A stretch of DNA of 19,549 nucleotides. It comes from CAYJXA01 sp964404595 (GTDB lineage: Archaea; Nanobdellota; Nanobdellia; Woesearchaeales; GW2011-AR9). Where the stretch lies: contig CAYOKQ010000028.1 in assembly GCA_964404595.1 (NCBI GenBank), positions 1 to 19,549 on the forward strand, written 5' to 3'. The translations under genes were made by a program, and so were the position numbers. This document shows, piece after piece, positions 1 to 7,571 of this stretch. The notes beneath the pieces were generated by a model. The model did no database searches. It was not told where the DNA came from and saw only the letters and a program-made list of their open reading frames with translations. The stretch's first letter is position 1. The number at the start of each line of letters is the position of its first letter.

Positions 1-1553
1 CATATATGCAGAAAAAAAACATTAAGTTTGGCGACATTCTCAAAATTTACGAGATGGAAGAAGATGAACGCAAGAAGTGGGTATGGGAAAATGCGCCCCT
101 TCATGAAGTTATTTTAGATATGGTTATCACCCATCATCCTGATCCTCTGGCGGCGCAAGTATACCGGGTCCCAAAAATATGGCACGGTGATCCCGAGTCC
201 GAGTTTGGTAAAGATCTCGTCACTTGTAATCCTGATGGAAAAGTTGGTTTTGTCATTACCAGGATAGTCATTGATCCTCGTTCCGGAAAGGATATTTCCG
301 CAGGGCGATTGTTTAGTGGCACCATTAAGAGCGGCATGGAAGTGTACCTTAACAATGCCAAGCAAAGGCAGCGGGTGCAAAATGTTTACATTTACAATGG
401 GGTGAAGCCGGAGATTATTGAATCTATTCCGGCAGGAAACGTGCTGGCAATTTCCGGAGTGGTGGGATTTGCCGGTGAAACCATTACCTTAGAACCAGAA
501 CAGCCATTTGAAGAATTAAAACATATTTTTGATCCGGTTATCACCAAAGCAATTGAAGCCAAAAAATCTGCGGATTTGCCTAAACTGATCGAGATTTTGC
601 GAAAAGTAGGCCGTGAAGATCCGTCTATCCACATTCAAATCAACGAAGAAACCGGGCAGAATTTAATCAGCGGCATGGGTGAATTGCATCTGGAAATTAT
701 TGAAAACAGAATAATTACGGAAAAAGGTCTGGAAGTTAAGACCAGCCCTCCAATTGTGGTATATCGGGAAGCCATCACTAAAATCAGTCCGGAAGTAGAA
801 GGAAAGTCTCCCAACAAGCACAACAAATTATACTTCAAAGTTGAGCCGCTTGAGCCTGAAATTGTTGCCGGCATCAAGGAAGGAAAATTACCCGAAGGGC
901 GATTACGCAAGAAAGACGACCAGGTAGTTCCTTTTTTACGTGAAGAATGTGGCTGGGATGCTAAGACTGCTAATATGGTCAAAGCGTTTTATAATGGCAA
1001 TATGTTTATGGATCAAACCAGGGGTATTGTATACATTAACGAAATCATGGAAATGGTGCTGGACATGTTTGAAGATGTTATGAAAGCAGGACCTCTTGCC
1101 AAAGAGCCATGTACCAATGTCAAAGTCATATTCACCGATTGTACTTTGCACGAAGACGCGATTCACCGAGGGCCGGCGCAAATGTATCCTGCTGTTCGCG
1201 AGGGTATTCGTGGTGCGATGATGCAAGCTGGTCCCGTCATGTATGAACCATTGCAGATCATGCGCATTGAAGCTCCAACTGAATATACTGGCGATGTGAC
1301 CAAATTGGTCACATCCAAGCGCGGGCAATTACTTGATATGTCGCAAGAAGGAGATTTGGTGGTGGTCAAAGCCAAATTGCCCGTTGGTGAAATGCTCGGC
1401 TGGAGTTCTGATCTACGGTCAGCTACCGAAGGTCGAGGCAACTCTTCTCTTATCGATCAGATGTTTGAGAAACTGCCATTTGAATTACAGGAAAAAATAC
1501 GCAAACAGATCATCCAGAGAAAGGGGCTTGGAGAAGGGGAGCTGGGAGCGTAG
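1..1553 (+). CDS. fusA: Elongation factor 2 (aEF-2), C-terminal part, truncated by the left window edge
   Basis: This is the translocase GTPase that moves tRNA and mRNA through the ribosome. The frame is open from the window edge, so the first ATG at 6 is internal. About 515 residues remain of a family length near 730; the GTP-binding domain lies outside. Domain II begins near residue 75 (GKVGFVITRIVIDP). Domain III contains SGMGELHLEI. Domain IV carries the diphthamide loop EDAIHRGPAQ with its histidine. Domain V has SSDLRSATEGR, and the end is a short RKGLGEGELGA tail. In many archaea fusA lies directly before tuf and rpsJ. Here about 3.1 kb of unrelated genes separates them, starting with an insertion sequence 190 bases downstream. 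Identity is certain; only the missing N-terminus limits the entry. Confidence 0.97.
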   Translation, partial: YMQKKNIKFGDILKIYEMEEDERKKWVWENAPLHEVILDMVITHHPDPLAAQVYRVPKIWHGDPESEFGKDLVTCNPDGKVGFVITRIVIDPRSGKDISAGRLFSGTIKSGMEVYLNNAKQRQRVQNVYIYNGVKPEIIESIPAGNVLAISGVVGFAGETITLEPEQPFEELKHIFDPVITKAIEAKKSADLPKLIEILRKVGREDPSIHIQINEETGQNLISGMGELHLEIIENRIITEKGLEVKTSPPIVVYREAITKISPEVEGKSPNKHNKLYFKVEPLEPEIVAGIKEGKLPEGRLRKKDDQVVPFLREECGWDAKTANMVKAFYNGNMFMDQTRGIVYINEIMEMVLDMFEDVMKAGPLAKEPCTNVKVIFTDCTLHEDAIHRGPAQMYPAVREGIRGAMMQAGPVMYEPLQIMRIEAPTEYTGDVTKLVTSKRGQLLDMSQEGDLVVVKAKLPVGEMLGWSSDLRSATEGRGNSSLIDQMFEKLPFELQEKIRKQIIQRKGLGEGELGA

Positions 1554-1712
1554 ACTAGCTTTATTATTTCTTTACTTTTTTATTAATTTTGTGTAATATT
1601 CATAAATAAGTCCCTTCTCGACTGCTGAGTTTATTTGTATAATCTTATGGCAGTACATCCGATTGAAGTTTTAGGCTAAATTCTAAGAAAAAAGGGGAAA
1701 ACACATAAGTGT

Positions 1713-2865
1713 CCTCCCCCTGCATTGTGTTTGTGATAACAAATGCAAGAAACACTAAATTTACGGAATCTAAAAACTTTACTGATTTCGGCGAGGAATT
1801 CTCTGAATTCTCAGCTGACACTGAACAGAACAAAAAGTATCAAGTATTCGGAAAGCCAATACTTTGATCTTGTCAGCTTTCTAAGTATCTTCAATAGCTG
1901 CGCCGAGGATGGAAGCAACACTATGAATATTCTAGATGACATTCCCAGCGGAGATGCTTTACTTCAGCAACTTAAAAAATTAGAACACAAAGCGGTAGAG
2001 AAACAGTTTCATGAATTATATCTCAAACAATTCTACAAGCTTTTTCCAAAAGCCAAGAAGAAAAATAAAAGGTACAAAGCAATTATCATTATCGATGCGC
2101 ATGAACAAGAAACATATAGCCAAGATAGGCGCACCAGTAAAGCAATTCGTGGCGGAAAACACAAGAATGGCACTAATTTCTTTTTCAAATATCTCACTAT
2201 GCAAGTGATGATTAAAGATAAAATCATCAATCTTGGAATACGCTTTTATAGTCGAGAAGATCAACAAAGAGAACTTGTTGATGAACTCATTAGATATGCC
2301 AAAGAGCATGTAAAAATTGAGGTTGTTCTTCTTGATAGGGGATTTCGTGATGCATCCTTACTTAATAATTTGGAATACCGAGAAGCTCCGTTGTTAATGC
2401 CCTGCGTCAAGGATGCAAAAGCGGAAAAATGTTTTGAAGAACTGCAAAATAAGCAGTTCAAAACAAAGCGCTTGGTCATTACAAACAGCAAGAAAGAAGG
2501 AGCAAACGTAACCTTGCTTATGATTCGTTTGTCTAATGATAAAGAAGTGGGATTCTACACCACCTTATTTGGAACATGGTTTCATTCAGCGAGATATTAT
2601 CTTGATCTTTACAAGAAAAGATGGAATATTGAAACAGGGTATCGTTTACAAAATATGTTTCTTCCCAAAACTACTTCAATTGAGAAAGTAGTGCGTTTTT
2701 TCTATTTTTGTTATGCAGTAGCAATGCATAACCTCTGGCTTGGTATAAGAAAGACTGAGAAAATGGGGAATCGCTTCACCGTTCTTATGATGAAAACTAT
2801 TTTACTGTTGTTTTGGATAACAACACATTTGCCGAAGAATTGGTGAAATCAAGCTTAGGGGGAGG
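1713..2865 (+). mobile_element. ISH3-like insertion sequence (approximate limits)
   Basis: The element is defined by the DDE transposase at 1743-2846 and a 9-bp inverted repeat just outside it: CCTCCCCCT at 1713-1721 and AGGGGGAGG at 2857-2865. Such a C/G run is unusual in this AT-rich DNA and brackets the gene closely on both sides, so these are the best candidate terminal repeats. I found no flanking direct target duplication. The copy may therefore be old or rearranged, or its true ends may lie slightly outside the repeats. Confidence 0.55.
1743..2846 (+). CDS. DDE transposase, ISH3-like (IS4-related)
   Basis: This is a 367-residue cut-and-paste transposase. The likely catalytic triad is D118 (IIIIDAHE), D198 (VVLLDRGF) and E297 in the signature YKKRWNIETGYR. 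That signature is followed by FLPKTTS and a hydrophobic VVRFFYFCYAVAMHNLW segment, an arrangement typical of the ISH3 group in archaea. Length is close to the usual 370-400 residues and there is no internal stop, so the protein looks intact. It ends shortly before the right candidate inverted repeat. The family subgroup is recognised from motif memory rather than a search, so ISH3 is likely but not certain. Confidence 0.85.
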   Translation: MQETLNLRNLKTLLISARNSLNSQLTLNRTKSIKYSESQYFDLVSFLSIFNSCAEDGSNTMNILDDIPSGDALLQQLKKLEHKAVEKQFHELYLKQFYKLFPKAKKKNKRYKAIIIIDAHEQETYSQDRRTSKAIRGGKHKNGTNFFFKYLTMQVMIKDKIINLGIRFYSREDQQRELVDELIRYAKEHVKIEVVLLDRGFRDASLLNNLEYREAPLLMPCVKDAKAEKCFEELQNKQFKTKRLVITNSKKEGANVTLLMIRLSNDKEVGFYTTLFGTWFHSARYYLDLYKKRWNIETGYRLQNMFLPKTTSIEKVVRFFYFCYAVAMHNLWLGIRKTEKMGNRFTVLMMKTILLLFWITTHLPKNW

Positions 2866-3109
2866 TTGATATAGAAGATGGTCTGTTGTTAGACCACTAT
2901 TTTGCTCAGAATAATAAAATTTTAAGACGAAGAAGCGGAGAAGTAGTATAATGGGTGGTTAGCAGAGAAGTTTAACGCCATATTCATGGAGAGAACCCAG
3001 CTGGGGCAGCTTCAGTCGGAACTACTGTATGGGTTCTTATGGTTTAATAGTTACTATCTAGTAATAAATCTACCAAATATTTATAAATAAACCTGCCTTT
3101 CTGATAGTC
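2847..3109. other. Intergenic stretch with hairpins, possible remnant of a disrupted gene
   Basis: No intact gene is visible. Open stretches here are short and end quickly, for example one in the frame that stops at 2949-2951. The region holds a strong stem, AGAACCCA at 2992-2999 pairing with TGGGTTCT at 3030-3037, whose interior also contains the palindrome CCCAGCTGGG. A second small inverted repeat, TTACTA/TAGTAA, lies at 3051-3064. A TATA-like stretch lies at 3079-3088. It sits between the IS element and an N-terminally short aminotransferase, so it may hold debris from the rearrangement that removed that gene's beginning. Confidence 0.4.
3079..3088 (+). promoter_or_regulatory. TATA box for the aminotransferase gene
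   Basis: The AT-rich stretch ATTTATAAAT lies 22-31 bases before the ATG at 3110, as expected for a leaderless archaeal transcript. The palindrome TTACTA-TC-TAGTAA at 3051-3064 just upstream could be an operator. Confidence 0.45.
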
Positions 3110-4060
3110 ATGGTCACTAATCTAACCCAGGACCCGGAATATGGGATATTTGTCAACGTCTTCCAGCAATTTCGGGCAAAGCTAGGTGAACTCAATGGAG
3201 TTGAACCGAACTTAGTTAGGCCTACCAATGGAGCGACGGGGGCGCTGGCAGCAGTACTCTTAGCTACCAGAATAAATGATGCTAATTCCAACAAACCGTC
3301 TACAGCTATGTTAGCATCTTTGGAATATTTCGACGTCTTTCGAATGCTTTCGATGTATGGTTTTAATGTTACGCCAGCAAAAAATAATGGAATCCAATAT
3401 CCTACTGAAGAAGTTATTAGAAAATTAGAAAGCAAACCAAGTGTTCTTTATATTTCAGTTCCTAATAATCCCACCGGAACTCTTTTGCCAAGAGAGGAAT
3501 TAGAAGAAATTTTGAAACACGCAGAGTCAACGAGAGTCGTCATTGATCGTTCTTTAGTTCATCCGGATGAATATTGCAGTGGAGATGAATTACACAAAAA
3601 ATTTAGTGATAAAGACATCGTAATCGTTGATTCTTTTTCAAAATCGTTGGGTGTTGTCAGAGATAGGGTTGGTTATTTCTTTGGGCTTCAACATTCTACC
3701 GTGAATTCGGTCCATCCCTACGCTCATGCACCACACTTGCAAGGGATGACTCACATCATGGGGTTGCTTGATGATACATCCATAATAGAAGAGGTTATTC
3801 GTAAGCAGCAAAATTCAGATGCAATTTTACGTGGGAAAGATTGGGAGCCAGGGCTGCATTATCACCCCTCAATTTCAAACTTTGCCCTAGTGGAATTAGA
3901 TTTTATGTCTGGGGAAGAATGCAGGCAAAAGCTGGAAGAAAAAGGGTATTTGGTCAAAGCTGGCAGTCAATTACATATTCCAGATAGATATATTCGAATC
4001 GATATGGGACAACCAGAATCTCTAGACGGTTTTTTTGATGCTTTAAATCAAGTGCTATAA
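3110..4060 (+). CDS. PLP-dependent aminotransferase (class I/II, HisC-like), N-terminal arm missing
   Basis: This is a fold-type I PLP enzyme of 316 residues. The motifs are in order: NNPTG at 119-123, D146 (expected to contact the pyridine nitrogen; the following residues are RSL rather than the usual EAY), the Schiff-base lysine K178 in DSFSKSL, and R296 in YIRID near the C-terminus (substrate carboxylate). The closest family resemblance is histidinol-phosphate or cobalamin-type aminotransferases, which run about 350-370 residues. The protein begins at the position equivalent to the family's YPDPE segment, so about 40 N-terminal residues are absent. The upstream frame is open only to 3068 and has no ATG, GTG or TTG. 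A TATA box is correctly placed for the 3110 start, so the short form may be expressed. The substrate cannot be called. Confidence 0.8.
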   Translation: MVTNLTQDPEYGIFVNVFQQFRAKLGELNGVEPNLVRPTNGATGALAAVLLATRINDANSNKPSTAMLASLEYFDVFRMLSMYGFNVTPAKNNGIQYPTEEVIRKLESKPSVLYISVPNNPTGTLLPREELEEILKHAESTRVVIDRSLVHPDEYCSGDELHKKFSDKDIVIVDSFSKSLGVVRDRVGYFFGLQHSTVNSVHPYAHAPHLQGMTHIMGLLDDTSIIEEVIRKQQNSDAILRGKDWEPGLHYHPSISNFALVELDFMSGEECRQKLEEKGYLVKAGSQLHIPDRYIRIDMGQPESLDGFFDALNQVL

Positions 4061-4062
4061 CA

Positions 4063-4473
4063 TTAAAAAAATCTCTTCTTTATCTTTCCCCACCAGGTCA
4101 GTGGATGTTCCAACTTAATCTTTCCTAATTTCTCAAGCCAAAATTCTTCCCTTACCTCAACAAAATGGGCGGCAAATAAAGATAAGCTATACAACACGAT
4201 TCCTACGCCTAAGAAAATATAGATGATAGTAAATAATTTTCCAGCATTAGTCTGGGGAGTTAAATCACCATATCCTACAGTCGTAATAGTCGTCGCTGAA
4301 AAATATAATGAATCAAGAAAGCGCCACTGCTCGATATAATAGTAAAATGCGGCTCCGCCAAACAATATGATTAACGTAAGCAGGAGTACAAAAAATACCC
4401 GGCGATGATAATGTTTATGTTCCTCATCGGTTATTTTTTCAATTCTACGATGCATGTTTTCCAAGAGATCCAT
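4063..4473 (-). CDS. Two-TM potassium channel (Ion_trans_2 pore protein)
   Basis: The 136-residue protein has TM1 at about residues 25-46, a pore helix, the K+ selectivity filter TVGYGD at 65-70, and TM2 at about 78-102. A basic cytoplasmic C-terminal tail follows (about 30 residues, ending KIKKRFF). There is no RCK/TrkA-N domain, so it is a minimal KcsA-like pore that would act as a tetramer in the cytoplasmic membrane. It converges tail to tail with the aminotransferase, with 2 bases between the stops. It lies in the break between fusA and tuf and has no obvious functional tie to either. Confidence 0.92.
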   Translation of the reverse strand: MDLLENMHRRIEKITDEEHKHYHRRVFFVLLLTLIILFGGAAFYYYIEQWRFLDSLYFSATTITTVGYGDLTPQTNAGKLFTIIYIFLGVGIVLYSLSLFAAHFVEVREEFWLEKLGKIKLEHPLTWWGKIKKRFF

Positions 4474-4594
4474 GAAAGTATTTAATGCTTTTTGTTTAAT
4501 AGTCCCAAAATCCTTTTTTTACGCAAAGAAAAGCACCAAGAATAAACCGATAATCCGGATTTTAAGCCCTCAGTTTTCATTCACAATCGAAATC

Positions 4595-4604
4595 TTTATA
4601 AATA
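4595..4604 (+). promoter_or_regulatory. TATA box of the EF-1A/uS10 operon
   Basis: TTTATAAATA is preceded by a purine-rich BRE-like CGAAA at 4588-4592. Transcription would start near 4628, leaving an untranslated leader of about 80 bases before the ATG at 4708. This agrees with the gene having a strong Shine-Dalgarno site, unlike the leaderless genes elsewhere in the window. Confidence 0.6.
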
Positions 4605-4707
4605 GACCTATAAAAAAGAGAACATCGATTTATATCGGCAAAATTCGCTGTATATACAAAACACACAAAAAGGCCAAGGTCTTTTTGACGATAAAACGGA
4701 GGAAAAA

Positions 4708-6003
4708 ATGGCACGAGCAAAAGAACATATCAACCTTGTATTCATCGGTCACGTTGACCACGGCAAATCCACGTCCGTAGGACGATTATTATACGATACC
4801 GGAAACATCGACGAACAGGCCATGCGCAAGCTTAAAGAAAAAGCAGAACAATTAGGAAAGAAAGGATTCGAATTTGCCTTCGTCATGGACAACTTAAAAG
4901 AAGAGCAAGAACGCGGGGTTACCATCGACTTGTCTCATAAACGTTTTGATACCGACAAATATTATTTCACCATTATTGATGCTCCGGGGCACAAAGACTT
5001 CATTAAGAACATGATCACCGGAGCTTCACAAGCCGACTGCGCAGTACTGGTAGTCGCTGCCAACGATGGGGTTAACTCCCAGACAATTGAACACTTGAAA
5101 TTATCCAAGATCTTTGGTGTAGGACAATTGCTCGTGGCGGTTAACAAAATGGACATTTCAGGAGTAGATTTCTCTGAAAAACGATATAAAGACGTTGTTG
5201 AAGATGTCAAGAAACATGCTATGCAGGCAGGATGGAAAGTGGATAAAATCCGATTTATTCCCATCGCCTCATTAATTGGGGAAAATATTACCAAGAAACC
5301 GGCTAAAATGCCCTGGTGGACTGGCGATTGTTTACTTGAAGCCATCAACAAATTTGAAATTCCCGCAAAACCAACTGAATTGCCTTTGCGTATGCCTATC
5401 CAGGATGTTTATAACATTACTGGTATTGGTGTGGTTCCTGTCGGAAGGATTGAAACAGGAATCATGAAAGCCGGGGACAAAGTAATGGTTGTTCCAGGAC
5501 GTGAAGGAAAAGGGGTTGCAGGTGAAATTAAGAGTATTGAAATGCATCACGAACAAGTTCCTCAAGCTGAACCTGGTGATAATGTTGGCATCAACGTGCG
5601 AGGGATCGCTAAGACCGATATTACGCGCGGAGACGTTTTGGGCCGATCTGATAACGTGCCTACGGTTGCAACTGAATTCACCGCCCAAATTGTGATCATG
5701 AATCATCCTAGTGTTGTGACAGTTGGATATACACCTGTATTTCATATCCATACCGCCCAAGTAGCATGCCAGTTTATGGAGATTATCAAAAAAATTAATC
5801 CTGCAACGGGGCAAGAAGTGACCGAAAACAAGGAAATCCTTCGCAATGGGGATGCTGCTATTGTCAGATTAAAACCGATGCAGCCTTTAGTCATTGAGAA
5901 GAACTCCGTTATTCCTCAATTATCCAGATTTGCCATTCGCGACTCTGGTGTAACTGTGGGAGCCGGCATGTGCATGGAGTTAGTCAAGAAAACAATGGGA
6001 TAA
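4708..6003 (+). CDS. tuf: Elongation factor 1-alpha (aEF-1A)
   Basis: This GTPase delivers aminoacyl-tRNA to the ribosomal A site. At 431 residues it is full length. The G motifs are G1 GHVDHGKST at 14-22, the switch region ERGVTIDL near 68-75, G3 DAPGH at 91-95 and G4 NKMD at 146-149. Domains II and III follow with the typical VPVGRIETG and HTAQVACQF segments. The start is fixed by a strong Shine-Dalgarno sequence, GGAGG at 4698-4702, five bases before the ATG. uS10 follows 50 bases downstream, the usual archaeal tuf-rpsJ pair, so the two are probably cotranscribed. Confidence 0.98.
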   Translation: MARAKEHINLVFIGHVDHGKSTSVGRLLYDTGNIDEQAMRKLKEKAEQLGKKGFEFAFVMDNLKEEQERGVTIDLSHKRFDTDKYYFTIIDAPGHKDFIKNMITGASQADCAVLVVAANDGVNSQTIEHLKLSKIFGVGQLLVAVNKMDISGVDFSEKRYKDVVEDVKKHAMQAGWKVDKIRFIPIASLIGENITKKPAKMPWWTGDCLLEAINKFEIPAKPTELPLRMPIQDVYNITGIGVVPVGRIETGIMKAGDKVMVVPGREGKGVAGEIKSIEMHHEQVPQAEPGDNVGINVRGIAKTDITRGDVLGRSDNVPTVATEFTAQIVIMNHPSVVTVGYTPVFHIHTAQVACQFMEIIKKINPATGQEVTENKEILRNGDAAIVRLKPMQPLVIEKNSVIPQLSRFAIRDSGVTVGAGMCMELVKKTMG

Positions 6004-6053
6004 ATTTTTATTTTTATTTTAACTATTAATTGCATGGCAAATGAGGATTTGCC

Positions 6054-6383
<330 letters not shown>

Positions 6384-6437
6384 TTTGTAACTAATTTTTG
6401 TCTAAAAGCCTAAAAAATAATAGAACTGAATATATAA

Positions 6438-7124
6438 TTATAATTCATCTTGTGGTAAATATTCTTGTCGTAATCGGTTTTGAATTGTTGTTCCATATGA
6501 TCGGACTAACTCTAAAGCCGTAGGGGTGACAAAGCGTTGTGGTATGGAATTTTCTCCTTCGCGAATGTAATCCCTCGGAAAGGTGGGTAGTAATACTTCT
6601 AGTTCAGCGGTAAAAGCACGTTCTTCTTGGTGGACTTCGGTGATGTTATATCCGGCTTTTTCGAGGTCGATTATAAAAATACCCCCATTAACAATAAGAT
6701 GACGTGCAGAAAAGTCTCCGTGAATTAAAGAGTCATTTCTTTTTATTTTATACAGTTGACCTATCAAATAGCAGATACCCTGTACGTCTTTTACCAGATT
6801 TCCACCAGCTTTAAACAATCGTTCTAAATCTATTCCGGGAGCGTACTCCATGGTTATTGCGTGACCATCTGATAGGTAAGGGATTGGCGTGTAAATTTGT
6901 ACCCCGTATTCTTCTTGGTATACCTGAAGCAGGGCATTCCAGAATATTAAATTATTAAATTCCCTATCGCGTCCTCGTCTGTGTCGAATTTTAGTTTTTT
7001 TCAATAGAAGATGGTTTTCACTCACTTCCAGCTCTGAAGATCTCTTAGCATGTGCAGCTAAAGTAGGGTGCCATCGAACTCCATCAAAAAATGATCTGGT
7101 TTCAATACTTGGATTAACGGTCAT
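6438..7124 (-). CDS. Small protein-kinase-like (ABC1/Bud32/APH superfamily) protein
   Basis: This 228-residue protein has a kinase fold. A lysine-rich strand LLLKKTKIR is followed by RDREFNN (possible helix-C glutamate), a hinge-like AITMEYAPGIDL, and a catalytic loop LIHGDFSARHLIV. A DFG-equivalent IIDLEKAG follows. The catalytic Asp is present, but the loop Asn is replaced by His and DFG reads DLE. The glycine-rich loop is not evident. The substrate is unknown, and the fold resembles Bud32 or aminoglycoside/choline kinases. The open frame extends further upstream, but that part runs through tRNA-Ser. ATG 7124 is chosen because a TATA box (CTTTATAAGT on the minus strand, 7146-7155) lies 22-31 bases before it. 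Confidence 0.7.
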   Translation of the reverse strand: MTVNPSIETRSFFDGVRWHPTLAAHAKRSSELEVSENHLLLKKTKIRHRRGRDREFNNLIFWNALLQVYQEEYGVQIYTPIPYLSDGHAITMEYAPGIDLERLFKAGGNLVKDVQGICYLIGQLYKIKRNDSLIHGDFSARHLIVNGGIFIIDLEKAGYNITEVHQEERAFTAELEVLLPTFPRDYIREGENSIPQRFVTPTALELVRSYGTTIQNRLRQEYLPQDEL

Positions 7125-7264
7125 GTTGCCCCTAAATAGTAGTTTACTTATAAAGTTTTCTAACCCATTGAAAAGTTCGAAGTTGCCATCAAGTATTGGA
7201 AAAGCAGGTATAGAAAAAACGCCACCGGCCGGATTTGAACCGACAATCCCGTAAGGGACAGGTT

Positions 7265-7317
7265 CTCTTTTGTGGTGGGTCGAAGACCCGCCGTTTACTG
7301 CATTTTTGAAAAAATGC
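7265..7317 (-). other. tRNA-Ser intron 2, canonical anticodon-loop position 37/38
   Basis: This 53-nt intron lies between A37 and A38. The putative central helix pairs CTTG (positions 32-35) with AAAG of the intron (7270-7267): three good pairs and one G/A mismatch. The bulges are AA|G and AG|A, cut after the second base, so this is a relaxed BHB. The intron body folds into two hairpins: GCATTTTT/AAAAATGC with a 2-base loop, and GGGTC/GACCC. Its removal gives the 7-base loop CTTGAAA. Confidence 0.8.
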
Positions 7318-7334
7318 TTCAAGACCTGCGCACT

Positions 7335-7371
7335 ATCTCGCTTCGCGTGGAACTTTGCCCACGGGCAAAGT
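7335..7371 (-). other. tRNA-Ser intron 1, D-loop position 20/21 (non-canonical)
   Basis: This 37-nt intron has a clear BHB. The central helix pairs exon CTCG (7377-7374) with intron CGAG (7340-7337), and the bulges are GT|A and AT|A. Next to the first bulge is a perfect 8-bp stem, CTTTGCCC/GGGCAAAG, closed by two bases. Splicing gives D-loop AACTCGGTA, that is A14 A15 C T C G18 G19 T20 A21, a textbook D-loop. Confidence 0.88.
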
Positions 7372-7392
7372 ACCGAGTTATGCGACGGTGGC

Positions 7393-7446
7393 AATTGACA
7401 CTGTCGCGACCAAAGGCGTTACCTTTGTGTATGCGACGGTGGCATA
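7393..7446 (-). repeat. tRNA-Ser leader containing an exact copy of the tRNA 5' end
   Basis: The 15-base segment TGCCACCGTCGCATA (7446-7432, minus strand) is an exact copy of the tRNA-Ser 5' end and its flank (7393-7379), 51 bases upstream. In the upstream copy, CACCGTCGC pairs with GCGACAGTG downstream (8 of 9 pairs), enclosing CAAAGG/CCTTTG. The leader therefore folds as its own hairpin instead of joining the tRNA. The promoter is placed for this upstream copy. It could be a processed leader, a tandem-duplication scar or a tRNA-derived element. Confidence 0.75.
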
Positions 7447-7466
7447 TCCGAGGAGATTTTTTGTTT

Positions 7467-7475
7467 GTTTTATAA
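7467..7475 (-). promoter_or_regulatory. TATA box driving the tRNA-Ser leader
   Basis: TTATAAAAC on the minus strand lies 24-32 bases before the upstream tRNA-Ser 5' copy at 7443. It is more than 75 bases from the true tRNA start at 7392, so transcription should begin at the copy. Confidence 0.6.
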
Positions 7476-7511
7476 GATTTACTCTAAAATGATACCGGTG
7501 TTTCCGAAACA

Positions 7512-7521
7512 TTTAAATATA
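7512..7521 (+). promoter_or_regulatory. TATA box of the proteasome beta / FttA unit
   Basis: TTTAAATATA follows a purine-rich CGAAAC (7505-7510) that could serve as BRE. A start near 7545 would give a leader of about 25 bases before the ATG at 7572. It is divergent from the tRNA-Ser promoter. Confidence 0.5.
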
Positions 7522-7571
7522 TACAGCCTTTTTGCTCTTTCGATAGATGAGATTCATTCTCAAGCTTTACT

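Larger units (their letters stand above)
7220..7392 (-). tRNA. tRNA-Ser (anticodon UGA) interrupted by two introns
   Basis: The transcribed strand runs from 7392 to 7220. Acceptor GCCACCG (7392-7386) pairs with CGGTGGC (7227-7221), and the discriminator is G at 7220. D-stem GCAT pairs with GTGC. Anticodon stem CAGGT/ACCTG encloses the loop CTTGAA|A with anticodon UGA at 7321-7319. The long variable arm has the stem TCCC/GGGA, and T-arm GTCGG-TTCAAAT-CCGGC is normal. Class II shape plus UGA gives serine. Two insertions interrupt it: 37 nt in the D-loop (7335-7371) and 53 nt in the anticodon loop (7265-7317). The mature RNA would be 83 nt before CCA addition. A run of T follows the 3' end (7219-7214), a likely terminator. 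The gene has no TATA box directly before it; its promoter is aimed 51 nt upstream. Confidence 0.93.

Noticed and set aside
936..1328. Long antisense open frames within EF-2, and similar ones within EF-1A
   Set aside because: They are shadows of strongly conserved genes on the other strand, without promoters or recognisable protein motifs.
1700..2880. Target-site duplication flanking the insertion sequence
   Set aside because: Bases outside the 9-bp inverted repeats do not match on the two sides at any length I tried.
2950..3066. End of a group II intron or a TnpB-associated guide RNA
   Set aside because: A hairpin is present but no domain V, maturase or TnpB coding sequence is seen; reported only as an unexplained structure.
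7125..7394. A 90-residue N-terminal extension of the kinase-like gene
   Set aside because: The stretch reads straight through tRNA-Ser and its introns; the ATG at 7124 has its own TATA box.
7379..7446. The 51-base interval between the two tRNA-Ser 5' copies as a third intron
   Set aside because: No BHB motif can be drawn that joins the upstream copy to the rest of the tRNA; the upstream copy pairs with its own downstream bases instead.
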